A stretch of 64,000 bases of DNA from JAGZHZ01 sp963929865 (lineage in GTDB: Bacteria; Bacillota; Clostridia; Lachnospirales; Lachnospiraceae), in the NCBI GenBank assembly GCA_963929865.1, contig CAWVKK010000080.1:1-64000 (forward strand), in the 5' to 3' direction. Within the stretch, counting starts at the first letter, position 1; each line of letters opens with the position of its first letter. A program made the translations under genes and the position numbers. The notes under the pieces were generated by a model, which was given only the letters and a program-made list of their open reading frames with translations, did not search any database and was not told the DNA's origin. Shown piece by piece: positions 49,606 to 58,537 of this stretch.

Positions 49606-50328
49606 CTAGCCCTGAAACGGAGAGGTAAAATATCCGGACTGGGAAACAGGCTCGCCGCCTTCATGCAGGTGCCGCGTGTCTCCCAATACCTGACATCTGA
49701 AATAAGCCTCCCCCGGATTTACCTCCTCTGAGGCAAGCACTGTCACAGAGGTTGGAGCCACGAAGAATCCGTGCCACAAAACCGCCGGGGAAGCGCCGAT
49801 TAAGTGACCGATTATGGCAAGCATCACTCCCAGGTGGCAGAAAAACACAATGTTTTTTTCCTGATCTTCCTCCATGGGATTTTTTCTGAGATAGTAGCCG
49901 CCGCAGCGCTCATATCCATATTTCATCAAAAATTGATCGATTCCGCCGCAGATTGTCCGATAAGCTTTTTCAACTGGCGCCGTCTTCATAAGCGCCGCCT
50001 GTGTCCACCTGTCTTTGTCATAATATGCCGCTTCTTTTGTCCAGTATGACGGCTTAAGATCCCAGGGAACCTTCCATCTTCCCAAATCCTCCCGAAAAAT
50101 CTTCACCGGGAATTCCTCAAGCCACTGATAAATCTCCGCTTCTCTCCCCAGCTTTTCCAGCGAGCACGACGCCGTCGCCTTTGCTCTTCCAAGCGGCGAG
50201 CAGCAGATCTTTTCAATGTCCCACTTGCTGACTCTTTGGGCAAGCAGCTTTGCTTCCCGCCATCCTTTCTCTGTCAGGGAATCCCTCTCATAGTCAGGAT
50301 CTCCATGGCGAATAAAAATCATCCGCAT
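49606..50328 (-). CDS. Histidine phosphatase-family protein
   Basis: The 240-residue protein starts MRMIFIRHGDPDYERDSLTEKG, the RHG catalytic motif of the phosphoglycerate mutase/histidine phosphatase superfamily, and has CCSPLGRAKATAS (second Arg) and VFFCHLGVMLAI (second His). The substrate is not predictable; small phosphorylated metabolites such as alpha-ribazole phosphate or sugar phosphates are typical. ATG 50328 follows GAGAGG by five bases. It lies between the alpha/beta hydrolase and the PfkB kinase genes. Confidence 0.87.
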   Translation of the reverse strand: MRMIFIRHGDPDYERDSLTEKGWREAKLLAQRVSKWDIEKICCSPLGRAKATASCSLEKLGREAEIYQWLEEFPVKIFREDLGRWKVPWDLKPSYWTKEAAYYDKDRWTQAALMKTAPVEKAYRTICGGIDQFLMKYGYERCGGYYLRKNPMEEDQEKNIVFFCHLGVMLAIIGHLIGASPAVLWHGFFVAPTSVTVLASEEVNPGEAYFRCQVLGDTRHLHEGGEPVSQSGYFTSPFQG

Positions 50329-50403
50329 TCTATCCTCTCCCTTCTGTGCTTTTGCGTCAAAGTTTCCGCCCACATCTGTGCCGGGCGCATCCGCATCATA
50401 TCC

Positions 50404-51336
50404 TTACAGGACGATTCTCTCAAATTTTACTTTCTGATACAGCTTCATCACCATCATCTGGTCTGCCGGCTTTGTGCCCTCCATCGTCACCGCTGCCGCT
50501 GAGACCGCCATGGCGAGCCGGATTCCCGCTTCAAAGCTGATCCCTTCTTCCCAGCTGCTTGCAAGTGCGCCGACCATTCCGTCGCCTGCTCCGACGGTGG
50601 AGATGACGGGAACCTTCATTCCGGGACATTTCACGCAAAAATCACGCGTCAAAAACACAGCTCCCGACGCTCCCAGAGAAATAATCACAAATCCCACGCC
50701 CAGATCCAAAAGCTCCGCGCCAAGCTTCGCCGCCTCGTTTGCGTCCGCAATTTTCTTTCCGACCAGTCCTTCCATCTCTTTTTGATTCATCTTCAGGAAA
50801 TCCGGTCTCGCCTGTACGCCCTCTTTGAGCAGTTCTCCGTCTGCGTCCAGAAATACGCGGGAGCCTTTGCTGTGTACCATTTCAATCACATTCGCATAGA
50901 AATCGCCGGGCACACCGTCTGGGACACTCCCGGAAAGGACAAATAGCGTATTTTTGTCCGCATATGTCTCCAGCTTCAGACATAGCTCCTCTAATTCATC
51001 ATTGGAAATATGAGGTCCTACTTCATTTAGCTCCGTCACTGTTCCGTCTTTTTCCGCTACCTTCGTGTTGATCCGGTTATTTCCCTTGATTGCGACAAAG
51101 TCTGTCGCAATCTCCTGCTCCTCGAGCATCTTCTCGATCATTCTGCCGCTTTTTCCTCCGATCAGCCCAGTAGCAATACTTTTCAGTCCCAAAGCGTGGA
51201 TGGTTTTCGAGACATTAATGCCTTTTCCGCCTGCATCTGTCTTTTTGTTTAAAATTCGGTTTAAACCGCCCTTTTCTAAATGATCCAGCCAAACTGTTCG
51301 ATCCACTGCCGGATTCATTGTTACTGTCACGATCAT
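50404..51336 (-). CDS. fruK: 1-Phosphofructokinase-type PfkB kinase
   Basis: The 310-residue protein is a PfkB-family sugar kinase: MIVTVTMNPAVDRTVWLDHL, DAGGKGINVSKTI, LSGSVPDGVP, and the catalytic GAGDGMVGA with Asp. This combination matches 1-phosphofructokinase and tagatose-6-phosphate kinase. Normally fruK is beside a fructose PTS gene and a regulator, and none is present here, so tagatose-6-phosphate or a related sugar phosphate is also possible. It sits alone, 75 bases upstream of the histidine phosphatase gene. Confidence 0.82.
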   Translation of the reverse strand: MIVTVTMNPAVDRTVWLDHLEKGGLNRILNKKTDAGGKGINVSKTIHALGLKSIATGLIGGKSGRMIEKMLEEQEIATDFVAIKGNNRINTKVAEKDGTVTELNEVGPHISNDELEELCLKLETYADKNTLFVLSGSVPDGVPGDFYANVIEMVHSKGSRVFLDADGELLKEGVQARPDFLKMNQKEMEGLVGKKIADANEAAKLGAELLDLGVGFVIISLGASGAVFLTRDFCVKCPGMKVPVISTVGAGDGMVGALASSWEEGISFEAGIRLAMAVSAAAVTMEGTKPADQMMVMKLYQKVKFERIVL

Positions 51337-51534
51337 ATGTGCCTCCTATTTCTATCCCATATTTTCTTTCTATCCTCTGTCAGGCATCCCTGATAAGAAC
51401 GGGTGTATCTTTTGTCCGCCGCCTTTCACTGCAGCGCTTATCTCTCATGAGTTATAGTCTATCACACACGCTTTATTTTCTCAATACCAGGATGTCCGGC
51501 GCAGACGTTCCAAATGTTGTTTCTGTGCAGAAGC

Positions 51535-51558
51535 AAGAAAGGGCGCCTTATCGGCACC
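51535..51558 (-). terminator. Short terminator after azlD
   Basis: GGTGCC (51558-51553, minus) pairs with GGCGCC (51547-51542) and is followed by CTTTCTTG. The stem is short and the T run weak. The gap 51337-51566 has nothing else I can support. Confidence 0.5.
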
Positions 51559-51566
51559 CCATATTT

Positions 51567-51878
51567 TCAAAACCCCATCATCTGTACTGCAAATACCACG
51601 ACGCTTGCCCCGATCGCCACTGTCAGCAGGCTTCTGCCAAAATATGCCAGGACAATCGCTGCCGCGCATCCTGCCGCCGCGCTTGCCGCAGTTCCCGTAC
51701 TGTCGAGGATGGCTGGAAACGTCATGGCTGCCAGGACCGCATACGGTACATAGTTTAAAAAAGATCTGACAAACAGATTTTCTATCTTTTTTCTGAAAAT
51801 CGCCATCGGAAGCATCCGGATCAGATACGTGACAGCCGCCATGAGCGCGATATATGCCAAAATTTTTCCTGTGTTCAC
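51567..51878 (-). CDS. azlD: Branched-chain amino acid exporter small subunit AzlD
   Basis: The 103-residue membrane protein has three to four hydrophobic helices and the AzlD pattern YLIRMLPMAIF and NYVPYAVLAAMTFPAIL. With AzlC it exports branched-chain amino acids and analogues. Its start overlaps the azlC stop by four bases (ATGA). Confidence 0.92.
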   Translation of the reverse strand: MNTGKILAYIALMAAVTYLIRMLPMAIFRKKIENLFVRSFLNYVPYAVLAAMTFPAILDSTGTAASAAAGCAAAIVLAYFGRSLLTVAIGASVVVFAVQMMGF

Positions 51879-52594
51879 TCTGTCTCACCTTCCTTGCGTT
51901 CTTGTTTTATCGGGAACAGCCATGCTGCGGCAGCGCTGACTGCAACCGTAATCACAATAATACCCCATCCTCCTGTCAGGAATTGAAAAATCGGAACATA
52001 CGCAAAGACGCAGCTTAGCGCCACCGCGAGCAGAACGGTAAACAAAACTGCCTTGTTCTTTCTCGCCGGCGGAATGATAATCGCGATAAACATGCCGTAC
52101 AGCGCAATCCCCAGAGCGTTCGTCAGTCTCTGCGGCATTAACGTGGTAATCGCGCCTCCGCACAGAGTGCCAAGCGTCCATCCAAGAACCGGCGTGCTGA
52201 TCAGCCCTGCCATATAGGAGGCGCTGAGCGCTTTGGGGCGCTGCATCGCCACTGCAAAAATTTCATCTGTAATTCCGAAAGAGACAGCCAGCCGCTGCTT
52301 TCCTGTCATTTTTTCTTCTACTTTCTGGGAAATGGAAAGGGACATTAAAAAGTACCGGATATTGATAATCAAAGTAGTCATCATCAGTTCCACAGCGCTC
52401 CCGCCGGCGATCATCAGATTTAAGCCGGCAAACTGCCCGGCGCTCGTCACATTTGTCAGGGACGTCAGCACCGCCGCCCAAAGCGGAAGCCCCTGGATCA
52501 CCGCCATCATTCCGAATGCAAACGAGACGGAGAAATATCCGAGGCAAATCGGTATCCCATGCCGGACTCCCTGCAAAAATTCTTCTTTCTTCAT
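51875..52594 (-). CDS. azlC: Branched-chain amino acid exporter large subunit AzlC
   Basis: The 239-residue membrane protein has the AzlC pattern GIPICLGYFSVSFAFGMMA, SAGQFAGLNLM, NIRYFLMSLSIS and FGITDEIFAVA. ATG 52594 has GGGAG five bases upstream; a longer frame would add unconserved residues. azlC and azlD together form the exporter and are co-translated. Confidence 0.93.
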   Translation of the reverse strand: MKKEEFLQGVRHGIPICLGYFSVSFAFGMMAVIQGLPLWAAVLTSLTNVTSAGQFAGLNLMIAGGSAVELMMTTLIINIRYFLMSLSISQKVEEKMTGKQRLAVSFGITDEIFAVAMQRPKALSASYMAGLISTPVLGWTLGTLCGGAITTLMPQRLTNALGIALYGMFIAIIIPPARKNKAVLFTVLLAVALSCVFAYVPIFQFLTGGWGIIVITVAVSAAAAWLFPIKQERKEGETE

Positions 52595-52773
52595 CTCATC
52601 TCCCGCATCTTTTTGCCGCCTGCAAAACACCAAAAAGATACCGTTTTCTCTCTCCTCTCTGTATCTTGGTTTTCTCAGTTTTCTGCGATGCCGCCCGTCT
52701 TGTCATCCTGGCATCGTGAAAGCTTTTTCGCAATCTGTATTATCTTATCACTCAGCCCGTACAATTTCAACTT

Positions 52774-52841
52774 AAAAAAAGAGACGTTCAAGCTGCCAGT
52801 ATCTCCTAAGATCGGACAGGCGCCTTGCCGTCTCTTTTTTT
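52774..52841. terminator. Bidirectional terminator between metA and azlC
   Basis: AAAAAAAGAGACG (52774-52786) pairs with CGTCTCTTTTTTT (52829-52841). On the minus strand it ends the metA transcript 70 bases after the stop. Confidence 0.9.
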
Positions 52842-52909
52842 AATCCGTTTCTCTGCCGCGTCTGCGATGACGCGCGCTGTATCTCGTCTGCCAAAAAGCG
52901 GATTCGCCC

Positions 52910-53833
52910 TTATTTTTTCACTCTCTGGTTCAGAGAATACGGCGTGATCTGGTAGACGTAGTAGTTCAGCCAGTTTGTATACAAATTGTTGGCGTGCGCT
53001 CTCCACATCAGCAGCGGGCGAATTTCCGGGTTATCCTGCGGATAATAATTTTTCGGCAGCTCGATGGGCAGTCCTTTCCCCAGATCGCGTTTATATTCTC
53101 CGTCAAGCGTCACACGGTCGTATTCCGGATGACCCATCACGAAGATCTGTCTGCCGTCCTTTGTCATGGCAAGAAATACACCTGCCTCATCAGACTCTGC
53201 CAGGATAATCAAGTCCTTACATGCTGCGATTTCCTCTCTGGGCGTCTCCGTATGTCTTGAGTGCGGCGCCAAAAACACGTCGTCAAATCCCCGCACTAAC
53301 GGATATTTTCGATTTTCCACTTTATGCCAGAACAGCCCGAACATTTTTTTGTTCAAAGGCCGCTTCTGAATGCCAAAGTGATAGTAAAGTCCCGCCTGTG
53401 CTGCCCAGCAAAGATGCATCGTTGACGTCACGTTTGTCTTGCTCCAGTCCATAATTTCTTTTAATTCTTCCCAGTAATCGACTTCCTCAAACGGCATCTG
53501 CTCTACCGGAGCGCCTGTGATGATCAGTCCGTCAAACTCCTGGTCTTTAATCTCGTCAAACGTAACGTAGAATTTATTCAGGTGGCTCGTAGAAGTATTT
53601 TTTGATTCATGGGAACACACATGCAGAAATGTCACATCTACCTGAAGAGGCGTGTTGGAGAGAGAGCGCAGCAGCTGCAGTTCCGTCTCCTGTTTGAGCG
53701 GCATCAGGTTTAAAATTACAATCTGAATCGGGCGAATATCCTGGTGGATCGCTCTTGTCTCATCCATAACAAAAATATTTTCATTTTCCAAAATCTCTCT
53801 CGCCGGAAGATCCGCCTGTATTTTAATTGGCAT
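52910..53833 (-). CDS. metA: Homoserine O-acetyltransferase/succinyltransferase MetA
   Basis: The 307-residue protein has the MetA catalytic set at the standard numbering: Cys142 in MHLCWAAQAG, His235 and Glu237 in VMGHPEYDR, and Arg249. Residue 111 is Glu (GAPVEQMPFEEV); in this family Glu111 goes with use of acetyl-CoA and Gly111 with succinyl-CoA, so the enzyme is predicted to make O-acetyl-L-homoserine. It starts the methionine branch. A terminator lies downstream and an extended -10 promoter upstream. Confidence 0.95.
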   Translation of the reverse strand: MPIKIQADLPAREILENENIFVMDETRAIHQDIRPIQIVILNLMPLKQETELQLLRSLSNTPLQVDVTFLHVCSHESKNTSTSHLNKFYVTFDEIKDQEFDGLIITGAPVEQMPFEEVDYWEELKEIMDWSKTNVTSTMHLCWAAQAGLYYHFGIQKRPLNKKMFGLFWHKVENRKYPLVRGFDDVFLAPHSRHTETPREEIAACKDLIILAESDEAGVFLAMTKDGRQIFVMGHPEYDRVTLDGEYKRDLGKGLPIELPKNYYPQDNPEIRPLLMWRAHANNLYTNWLNYYVYQITPYSLNQRVKK

Positions 53834-53871
53834 ATTAATCTCCTCTTTTCTCTTAATCTCACTGTCCTTGT

Positions 53872-53880
53872 ATTATATCA
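53872..53880 (-). promoter_or_regulatory. Extended -10 promoter of metA
   Basis: On the minus strand TGATATAAT (53880-53872) is an extended -10 element with a perfect TATAAT. The -35 region (TTTTCA at 53901-53896) is weak. A CACAC/GTGTG inverted repeat sits just upstream of the -10 and could bind a regulator. Confidence 0.6.
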
Positions 53881-53941
53881 CACGCAAACATTGTGTGAAA
53901 AGAATAAAATTTTAACACACTTGTCCGTCTAAAAAAGACAC

Positions 53942-53977
53942 AAAAACATATCCGGGACTTGCATCCACAAGTCCCGG
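53942..53977 (-). terminator. Terminator of cls
   Basis: CCGGGACTTG (53977-53968, minus) pairs with CAAGTCCCGG (53961-53952), a perfect 10-bp stem, with ATATGTTTTTG after it. It lies 25 bases beyond the cls stop. Confidence 0.85.
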
Positions 53978-54001
53978 CAAAAATCCTGACCGTCTTTCGC
54001 T

Positions 54002-55597
54002 TTACATCAGCGGTGCGAACAGGCGGAGTACTCTTCCTGCAATAATATTGATCAGTCCTTCTTTTCTGACGTCTCCCGGCATTACCTTCCGGCATTTTTT
54101 TAAGGTGTCCTGAAAGTCCTTTTCAATATTCGGAATTTCTTTGTTGCGGTACAGCATCGCTGCGCACTCAAAATGGAGGTAAAAGCTCCTGTAATCCAAA
54201 TTGATTGTCCCTACGACCGCCTTGCAGTCGTCTGAGACAAACACTTTTGCGTGTACGAAGCCAGGCGTATATTCATAAATCTGCACGCCTGCCTCCAGCA
54301 GCTCTTCGTAGTAAGTCTTCGCCAGAATAAACGCATACTGTTTATCCGGAATATGCGGCATAATGATGATCACTTCTACCCCTCTTTTTGCAGCGTACGT
54401 CAGCGCGTGGAGCGTCTCATAGTCCAAAATCAGATACGGCGTCATGATATGTACATACCGCTGCGCAGTAAACAGAATATCTACATATACCTGTTCTCCC
54501 AAAATCTCTTCATCGAGCGGCATGTCGCTGTACGGCGTGACGTATCCGTCTCCCGGCTCCGGTGTGTGCGTGATGGGCACATTCACATAGCGAGCAAAAT
54601 TTTCCTGGACAATCCGTTTGTCCGCGTTCCACATCTTTAAAAACATCAGCGTAAAGCTGCGCACCGCCTCTCCTTCGAGCATAATCGCCGTGTCCTTCCA
54701 GTGACCGAACCGTTCTTTGTGGTTGATATACTCGTCTGCCAGATTGACGCCGCCTGTAAATGCCACCTGCCCGTCAATGACTAAAATTTTTCTGTGGTCT
54801 CTGTTGTTCTGAACGGTGGAAAGCACCGGGCGAACGGGGGAAAACATTTTGCAGTGGATTCCTCTTCTTTCCATTTCCTCCGGATAATGATAGGGCAGGC
54901 GCGTCATAGAGCACATCCCGTCGTACATAAAGCGCACCTCCACGCCCTCTTTTACCTTCTGTTCCAAAATCGCGAGAATGCTCTCCCACATATATCCCGC
55001 ATTTACAATAAAATATTCCAGGAAAATAAACGATTTTGCTTTTCTGAGCTGAATCTTCATCTCCTCAAATTTTGCCTCGCCTGACGGAAAATATTGAGCC
55101 GATGTATTCTGGAATGTGGGAAATCCCATTTTTCCCAGATATCTTGCCAGATTCGCCTGCGAGGCGTTGTCTTCTTTAAGTCTGAGCATAACGGCGGGCT
55201 TTTGCTGACTGAGATTTCTGTTCTCCCAGTCCATCTCCTCTAACCGCCTGCGCAGAATTTTGCCGTCCGGCTGGATTGCGCAGAACAGATACAAAAGCGT
55301 TCCGAAGACCGGAACCACCAGCATAGGGACAATCCATGCGAGCATAAACGCCGGATTTTCCCTCTTTTTGATAATAACAACGACCAGGCACACCGTCAGA
55401 AATGACGCAATCCCGTACGCATAGATCAGATACTCCTCCAAAAGCTGATACCCCCACAGCAGCAGCCCGATCTGAACGATTAAAATAAGAATAACCGCAA
55501 CGGTTCTTCCGTATACGACATTAAATAACCCCTGTTTTCCTCTTTCCACTGTTTTTTTCTTTAATTCTGTTGTCTTTTCTGTAAAATTACCGCTCAT
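54002..55597 (-). CDS. cls: Cardiolipin synthase
   Basis: The 531-residue protein has two N-terminal membrane helices (VVYGRTVAVILILIVQIGLL and a following pair) and two HKD motifs: HRKILVIDGQVAFTGGVNLADEY and HAKVFVSDDCKAVVGTINLDYRS. The spacing and the NPAFMLAWIVPMLVVPVFGTLLY segment are typical of bacterial cardiolipin synthases, which join two phosphatidylglycerol molecules. The gene begins 11 bases downstream of ligA and probably shares its transcript. Confidence 0.93.
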   Translation of the reverse strand: MSGNFTEKTTELKKKTVERGKQGLFNVVYGRTVAVILILIVQIGLLLWGYQLLEEYLIYAYGIASFLTVCLVVVIIKKRENPAFMLAWIVPMLVVPVFGTLLYLFCAIQPDGKILRRRLEEMDWENRNLSQQKPAVMLRLKEDNASQANLARYLGKMGFPTFQNTSAQYFPSGEAKFEEMKIQLRKAKSFIFLEYFIVNAGYMWESILAILEQKVKEGVEVRFMYDGMCSMTRLPYHYPEEMERRGIHCKMFSPVRPVLSTVQNNRDHRKILVIDGQVAFTGGVNLADEYINHKERFGHWKDTAIMLEGEAVRSFTLMFLKMWNADKRIVQENFARYVNVPITHTPEPGDGYVTPYSDMPLDEEILGEQVYVDILFTAQRYVHIMTPYLILDYETLHALTYAAKRGVEVIIIMPHIPDKQYAFILAKTYYEELLEAGVQIYEYTPGFVHAKVFVSDDCKAVVGTINLDYRSFYLHFECAAMLYRNKEIPNIEKDFQDTLKKCRKVMPGDVRKEGLINIIAGRVLRLFAPLM

Positions 55598-55608
55598 ACT
55601 CTCCCATC

Positions 55609-57594
55609 CTACTTCATCATCTCAAGCAGCTCCTGTTCAGAAAGAACCGAAATGCCAAGCTGCTGCGCTTTTTGCAGTTTGCTCCCTGCATGTTCTCCCG
55701 CAACCAGATAATCTGTCTTTTTCGATACCGATCCCGCCGCTTTTCCGCCGAATTTTTCTATCCTTTCCGCTGCTTCATTTCTGCTCATCGTCAAAAGTGT
55801 TCCTGTAATCACAAATGTCTTTCCCCGGAATCTTTCATCTCCTTGTATCTCATTTGAACGCATATTGACTCCCGCCTCTTTAAGCCTGTCTAAGACAATC
55901 TGATTTTTTTCGTCCCGAAAGAAAGCCCGGATCGCTTCCGCGCTGATCTCTCCGATATCCGGAACCTCCGTCAGCTCCTCCCGTTCTGCGCGCGCGATCG
56001 CCTCCATCGTTTTAAAATGTCTGGACAGCGCTTTTGCCGTCGCTTTGCCGATATTTGAAATTCCAAGTCCTGTCAGCAGCTTAGACAGATCGTTCTTTTT
56101 CGATTGTTCAATCATGTCGAGCAGCTTATCTGTGTTCTTTTCTTTTCCTATGATTCCTTTTTCAATCAGTTCCGCGCGGTGTCTCTTCAGATCATAAATA
56201 TCTGCAATATCTTTTAAATATCCCTGTCTGGACAGCTCTTCGATATATGCGGTGCCGAATCCTTTGATATCCATCGCATCCCGGCTGACAAAGTTGATAA
56301 TATGGCGTTCCAGCTGTGCCGGGCAGTTCGGGCTGGCACATCGGATATCGGCCGTATCCTCCTCTTTTACCGTCTTCGCCCCGCAGACCGGACAGCAGCC
56401 GGGGATCTGGTAGCGCACCGTGCCCTGCGGACGTTTCTCTTTAACGACCCGCTTGATTTTTGGAATAATATCTCCCGACTTGTAGACCACAATCGTATCT
56501 CCGATTCTGATATCCAGCTCATCTATAAAGTCCTGATTATGAAGCGTCGCCCTTGAGACCGTTGTGCCGCACAGACGGATCGGGGAGAAGACGGCAGTCG
56601 GTGTGATTCTTCCTGTTCTCCCCACACTCAGTTCGATATCGAAAAGCGTCGTCTCTTTTTCCTCCGGAGGATATTTATACGCGACCGCCCATCTTGGAAC
56701 CTTAGAGGTCTCCCCTACGATTTCTCGGTCTGCTATGCGGTTTAGCTTAACCACTGCCCCGTCGATGTCATAGGCAAGGTTTCCTCTCTCTTCCCCGATC
56801 TTTTCAATCGCGTCCCACACTTCTTCCGCCGTTTTGCACACTGTATAATGTTCTATGACCTTTACGCCGTTTTTCTTTAGATAGTCGTATCCTTCCGTAT
56901 GCGTTTTGAATTCTCTCCCATGGACTTCCTGTATATTAAAGACGAGCATAGACAGTCCTCTTTCTTTTGTCACCTTGCTGTCAAGCTGTCTCAGCGTGCC
57001 TGCCGCGCAGTTCCTTGGATTGGCGAATATCTTTTTCCCAAGCAGTTCCTGCTTTTCATTGACTGCGGCAAATGCCTTTTCCGTCATATACACTTCTCCC
57101 CTGATTTCAAGATACGGAATAGGGTCTTTGAGCTTCTTTCTGACGTCTGAGATCATCTTTGCATTTTCCGTCACATCTTCCCCCTGCAAAATGCCGTCTC
57201 CCCTTGTCACAGCAAGTTTCAGCTCCCCATTCTCATAACGCAGTCCAAGGGACAGTCCGTCGACCTTTGTCTCCACAACAAATTCCGGATCCTCCAGCTG
57301 CTTTTTCATATCTTCCACAAACTGCATCACGTCTTCTTTTGAAAATACGTCCTGAAGGCTCAGCATTGGCACGCGGTGCGGCACTAAAACTCCTGCCTCT
57401 CTTTTTGCCGTGCCTCCGACCTTCTGAGTGGGGGAGTCCGGCGTAATCTCCTCCGGATGTTCCTGCTCCAGCTTTTTTAGCTCCAGCATCAGCTGATCAT
57501 ATTCGTAGTCTGTGATCTCCGGGTCATCCAAATTGTAATATCGATTGCTGTGATATGCAATGATCTGCTTTAACTCTTCGATTCTCTGATTCAA
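55609..57594 (-). CDS. ligA: NAD-dependent DNA ligase
   Basis: About 661 residues with the LigA layout: N-terminal Ia domain (YHSNRYYNLDDPEITDYEYDQL), adenylation domain with the nucleotide-binding Lys in VETKVDGLSLGLRY, the OB domain, a four-Cys zinc finger (CCPVCGAKTVKEEDTADIRCASPNCPAQ), helix-hairpin-helix region, and BRCT domain (FRGKTFVITGTLLTMSRNEA). It seals nicks using NAD. The start is taken as TTG 57594, which overlaps the rluF stop as TTGA; AAAGGAG is just upstream. An ATG 30 bases earlier (57624) would also work but lacks a ribosome site. Confidence 0.94.
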   Translation of the reverse strand: MNQRIEELKQIIAYHSNRYYNLDDPEITDYEYDQLMLELKKLEQEHPEEITPDSPTQKVGGTAKREAGVLVPHRVPMLSLQDVFSKEDVMQFVEDMKKQLEDPEFVVETKVDGLSLGLRYENGELKLAVTRGDGILQGEDVTENAKMISDVRKKLKDPIPYLEIRGEVYMTEKAFAAVNEKQELLGKKIFANPRNCAAGTLRQLDSKVTKERGLSMLVFNIQEVHGREFKTHTEGYDYLKKNGVKVIEHYTVCKTAEEVWDAIEKIGEERGNLAYDIDGAVVKLNRIADREIVGETSKVPRWAVAYKYPPEEKETTLFDIELSVGRTGRITPTAVFSPIRLCGTTVSRATLHNQDFIDELDIRIGDTIVVYKSGDIIPKIKRVVKEKRPQGTVRYQIPGCCPVCGAKTVKEEDTADIRCASPNCPAQLERHIINFVSRDAMDIKGFGTAYIEELSRQGYLKDIADIYDLKRHRAELIEKGIIGKEKNTDKLLDMIEQSKKNDLSKLLTGLGISNIGKATAKALSRHFKTMEAIARAEREELTEVPDIGEISAEAIRAFFRDEKNQIVLDRLKEAGVNMRSNEIQGDERFRGKTFVITGTLLTMSRNEAAERIEKFGGKAAGSVSKKTDYLVAGEHAGSKLQKAQQLGISVLSEQELLEMMK

Positions 57595-58385
57595 TGCTCC
57601 TTTGCCCTTTCCTTTCTCATGCACACCGGCAGATTGGAAGATGTCTGAATCTGTCTGTACAAAATTTCCTTTTCTTTTTGCGTTACCTCCCGGTAAGCGC
57701 CTGGTTTTAGATCGCCTAGCCGGATATTCATGATGCGGATTCTTTTAAGTTTTGTCACCCGATACCCCAGCGCTTCGCACATTCTGCGTATCTGGCGGTT
57801 TAAACCCTGCGTCAGAATGATTCGAAACGTATTTTTTCCCGTCTTTTCTGTTTTGCATGTTCTCGTCACTGTCCCGAGGATGGGAACGCCGGACGCCATG
57901 CTGTGCAAAAAGCTTTCCGTCACTTCTTTGTTTACCGTCACTTCGTATTCCTTTTCATGATAATTTCCGGCCCGCATAATTTTATTCAAAATTTCTCCGT
58001 TGTTTGTCATCAGCAGCAATCCTTCCGAATCTTTATCGAGCCGACCGATTGAAAAAATGCGCTTCGGATAATTCAAAAAATCATCTAGATTATTTTTTCC
58101 CCATTTTTTTTCTGTCGTGCAGACAATGCCGACCGGTTTATAGAGCGCAAGCAAAATCATTTCCTTTTCCCGCTCTGCTTTCTTGCCCCGGACAAGAATT
58201 TCCTGCGTCGGCAAAACCTTCATTCCCTGTACTGCTCTTTCCCCGTCTACCGTGACCATCCCCTTCTCAATCATGCGATCGGCTTCTCTTCTCGAGCAGA
58301 TGCCCGACTCTGCCAAAAATTTATTGAGACGGACAGGCTGTCCGCCGCTTTGTGTTTTTTGCTGTCCTTTCTCTTTAATTTCCAT
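57591..58385 (-). CDS. rluF: 23S rRNA pseudouridine synthase RluF-like
   Basis: The 264-residue protein has an S4 domain (VRLNKFLAESGICSRREADRMIEKG) and the RsuA/RluB/RluF catalytic region with FSIGRLDKDSEGLLLMTNNG, whose Asp is catalytic, and TQGLNRQIRRMCEALGY. The NNLDDFLNYPKRIFSIGRL context and KEYEVTVNKEVT match RluF, which modifies U2604 of 23S rRNA and can also act on tRNA-Tyr U35. The stop overlaps the ligA start. Confidence 0.9.
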   Translation of the reverse strand: MEIKEKGQQKTQSGGQPVRLNKFLAESGICSRREADRMIEKGMVTVDGERAVQGMKVLPTQEILVRGKKAEREKEMILLALYKPVGIVCTTEKKWGKNNLDDFLNYPKRIFSIGRLDKDSEGLLLMTNNGEILNKIMRAGNYHEKEYEVTVNKEVTESFLHSMASGVPILGTVTRTCKTEKTGKNTFRIILTQGLNRQIRRMCEALGYRVTKLKRIRIMNIRLGDLKPGAYREVTQKEKEILYRQIQTSSNLPVCMRKERAKEH

Positions 58386-58504
58386 CGCCTTTTTCCCTCA
58401 TTTTGCTGTGAATGCCTGTTTCCATCCCGGCTGTGTTCCTTTATCCGCACGCTCTTGCCGGATTTTTTCCCGGAGCGCGGCCGCAGTTCCCTGTAATAGG
58501 GAAA

Positions 58505-58536
58505 GCGGACCTTGCAGATAAGGTCCGCTCTTTTTT
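58505..58536. terminator. Hairpin between asnB and rluF
   Basis: GCGGACCTT (58505-58513) pairs with AAGGTCCGC (58520-58528). A good T run lies on the plus strand (58531-58536); on the minus strand only TTTCCC follows. Ends asnB by position, efficiency uncertain. Confidence 0.7.
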
Positions 58537-58537
58537 G

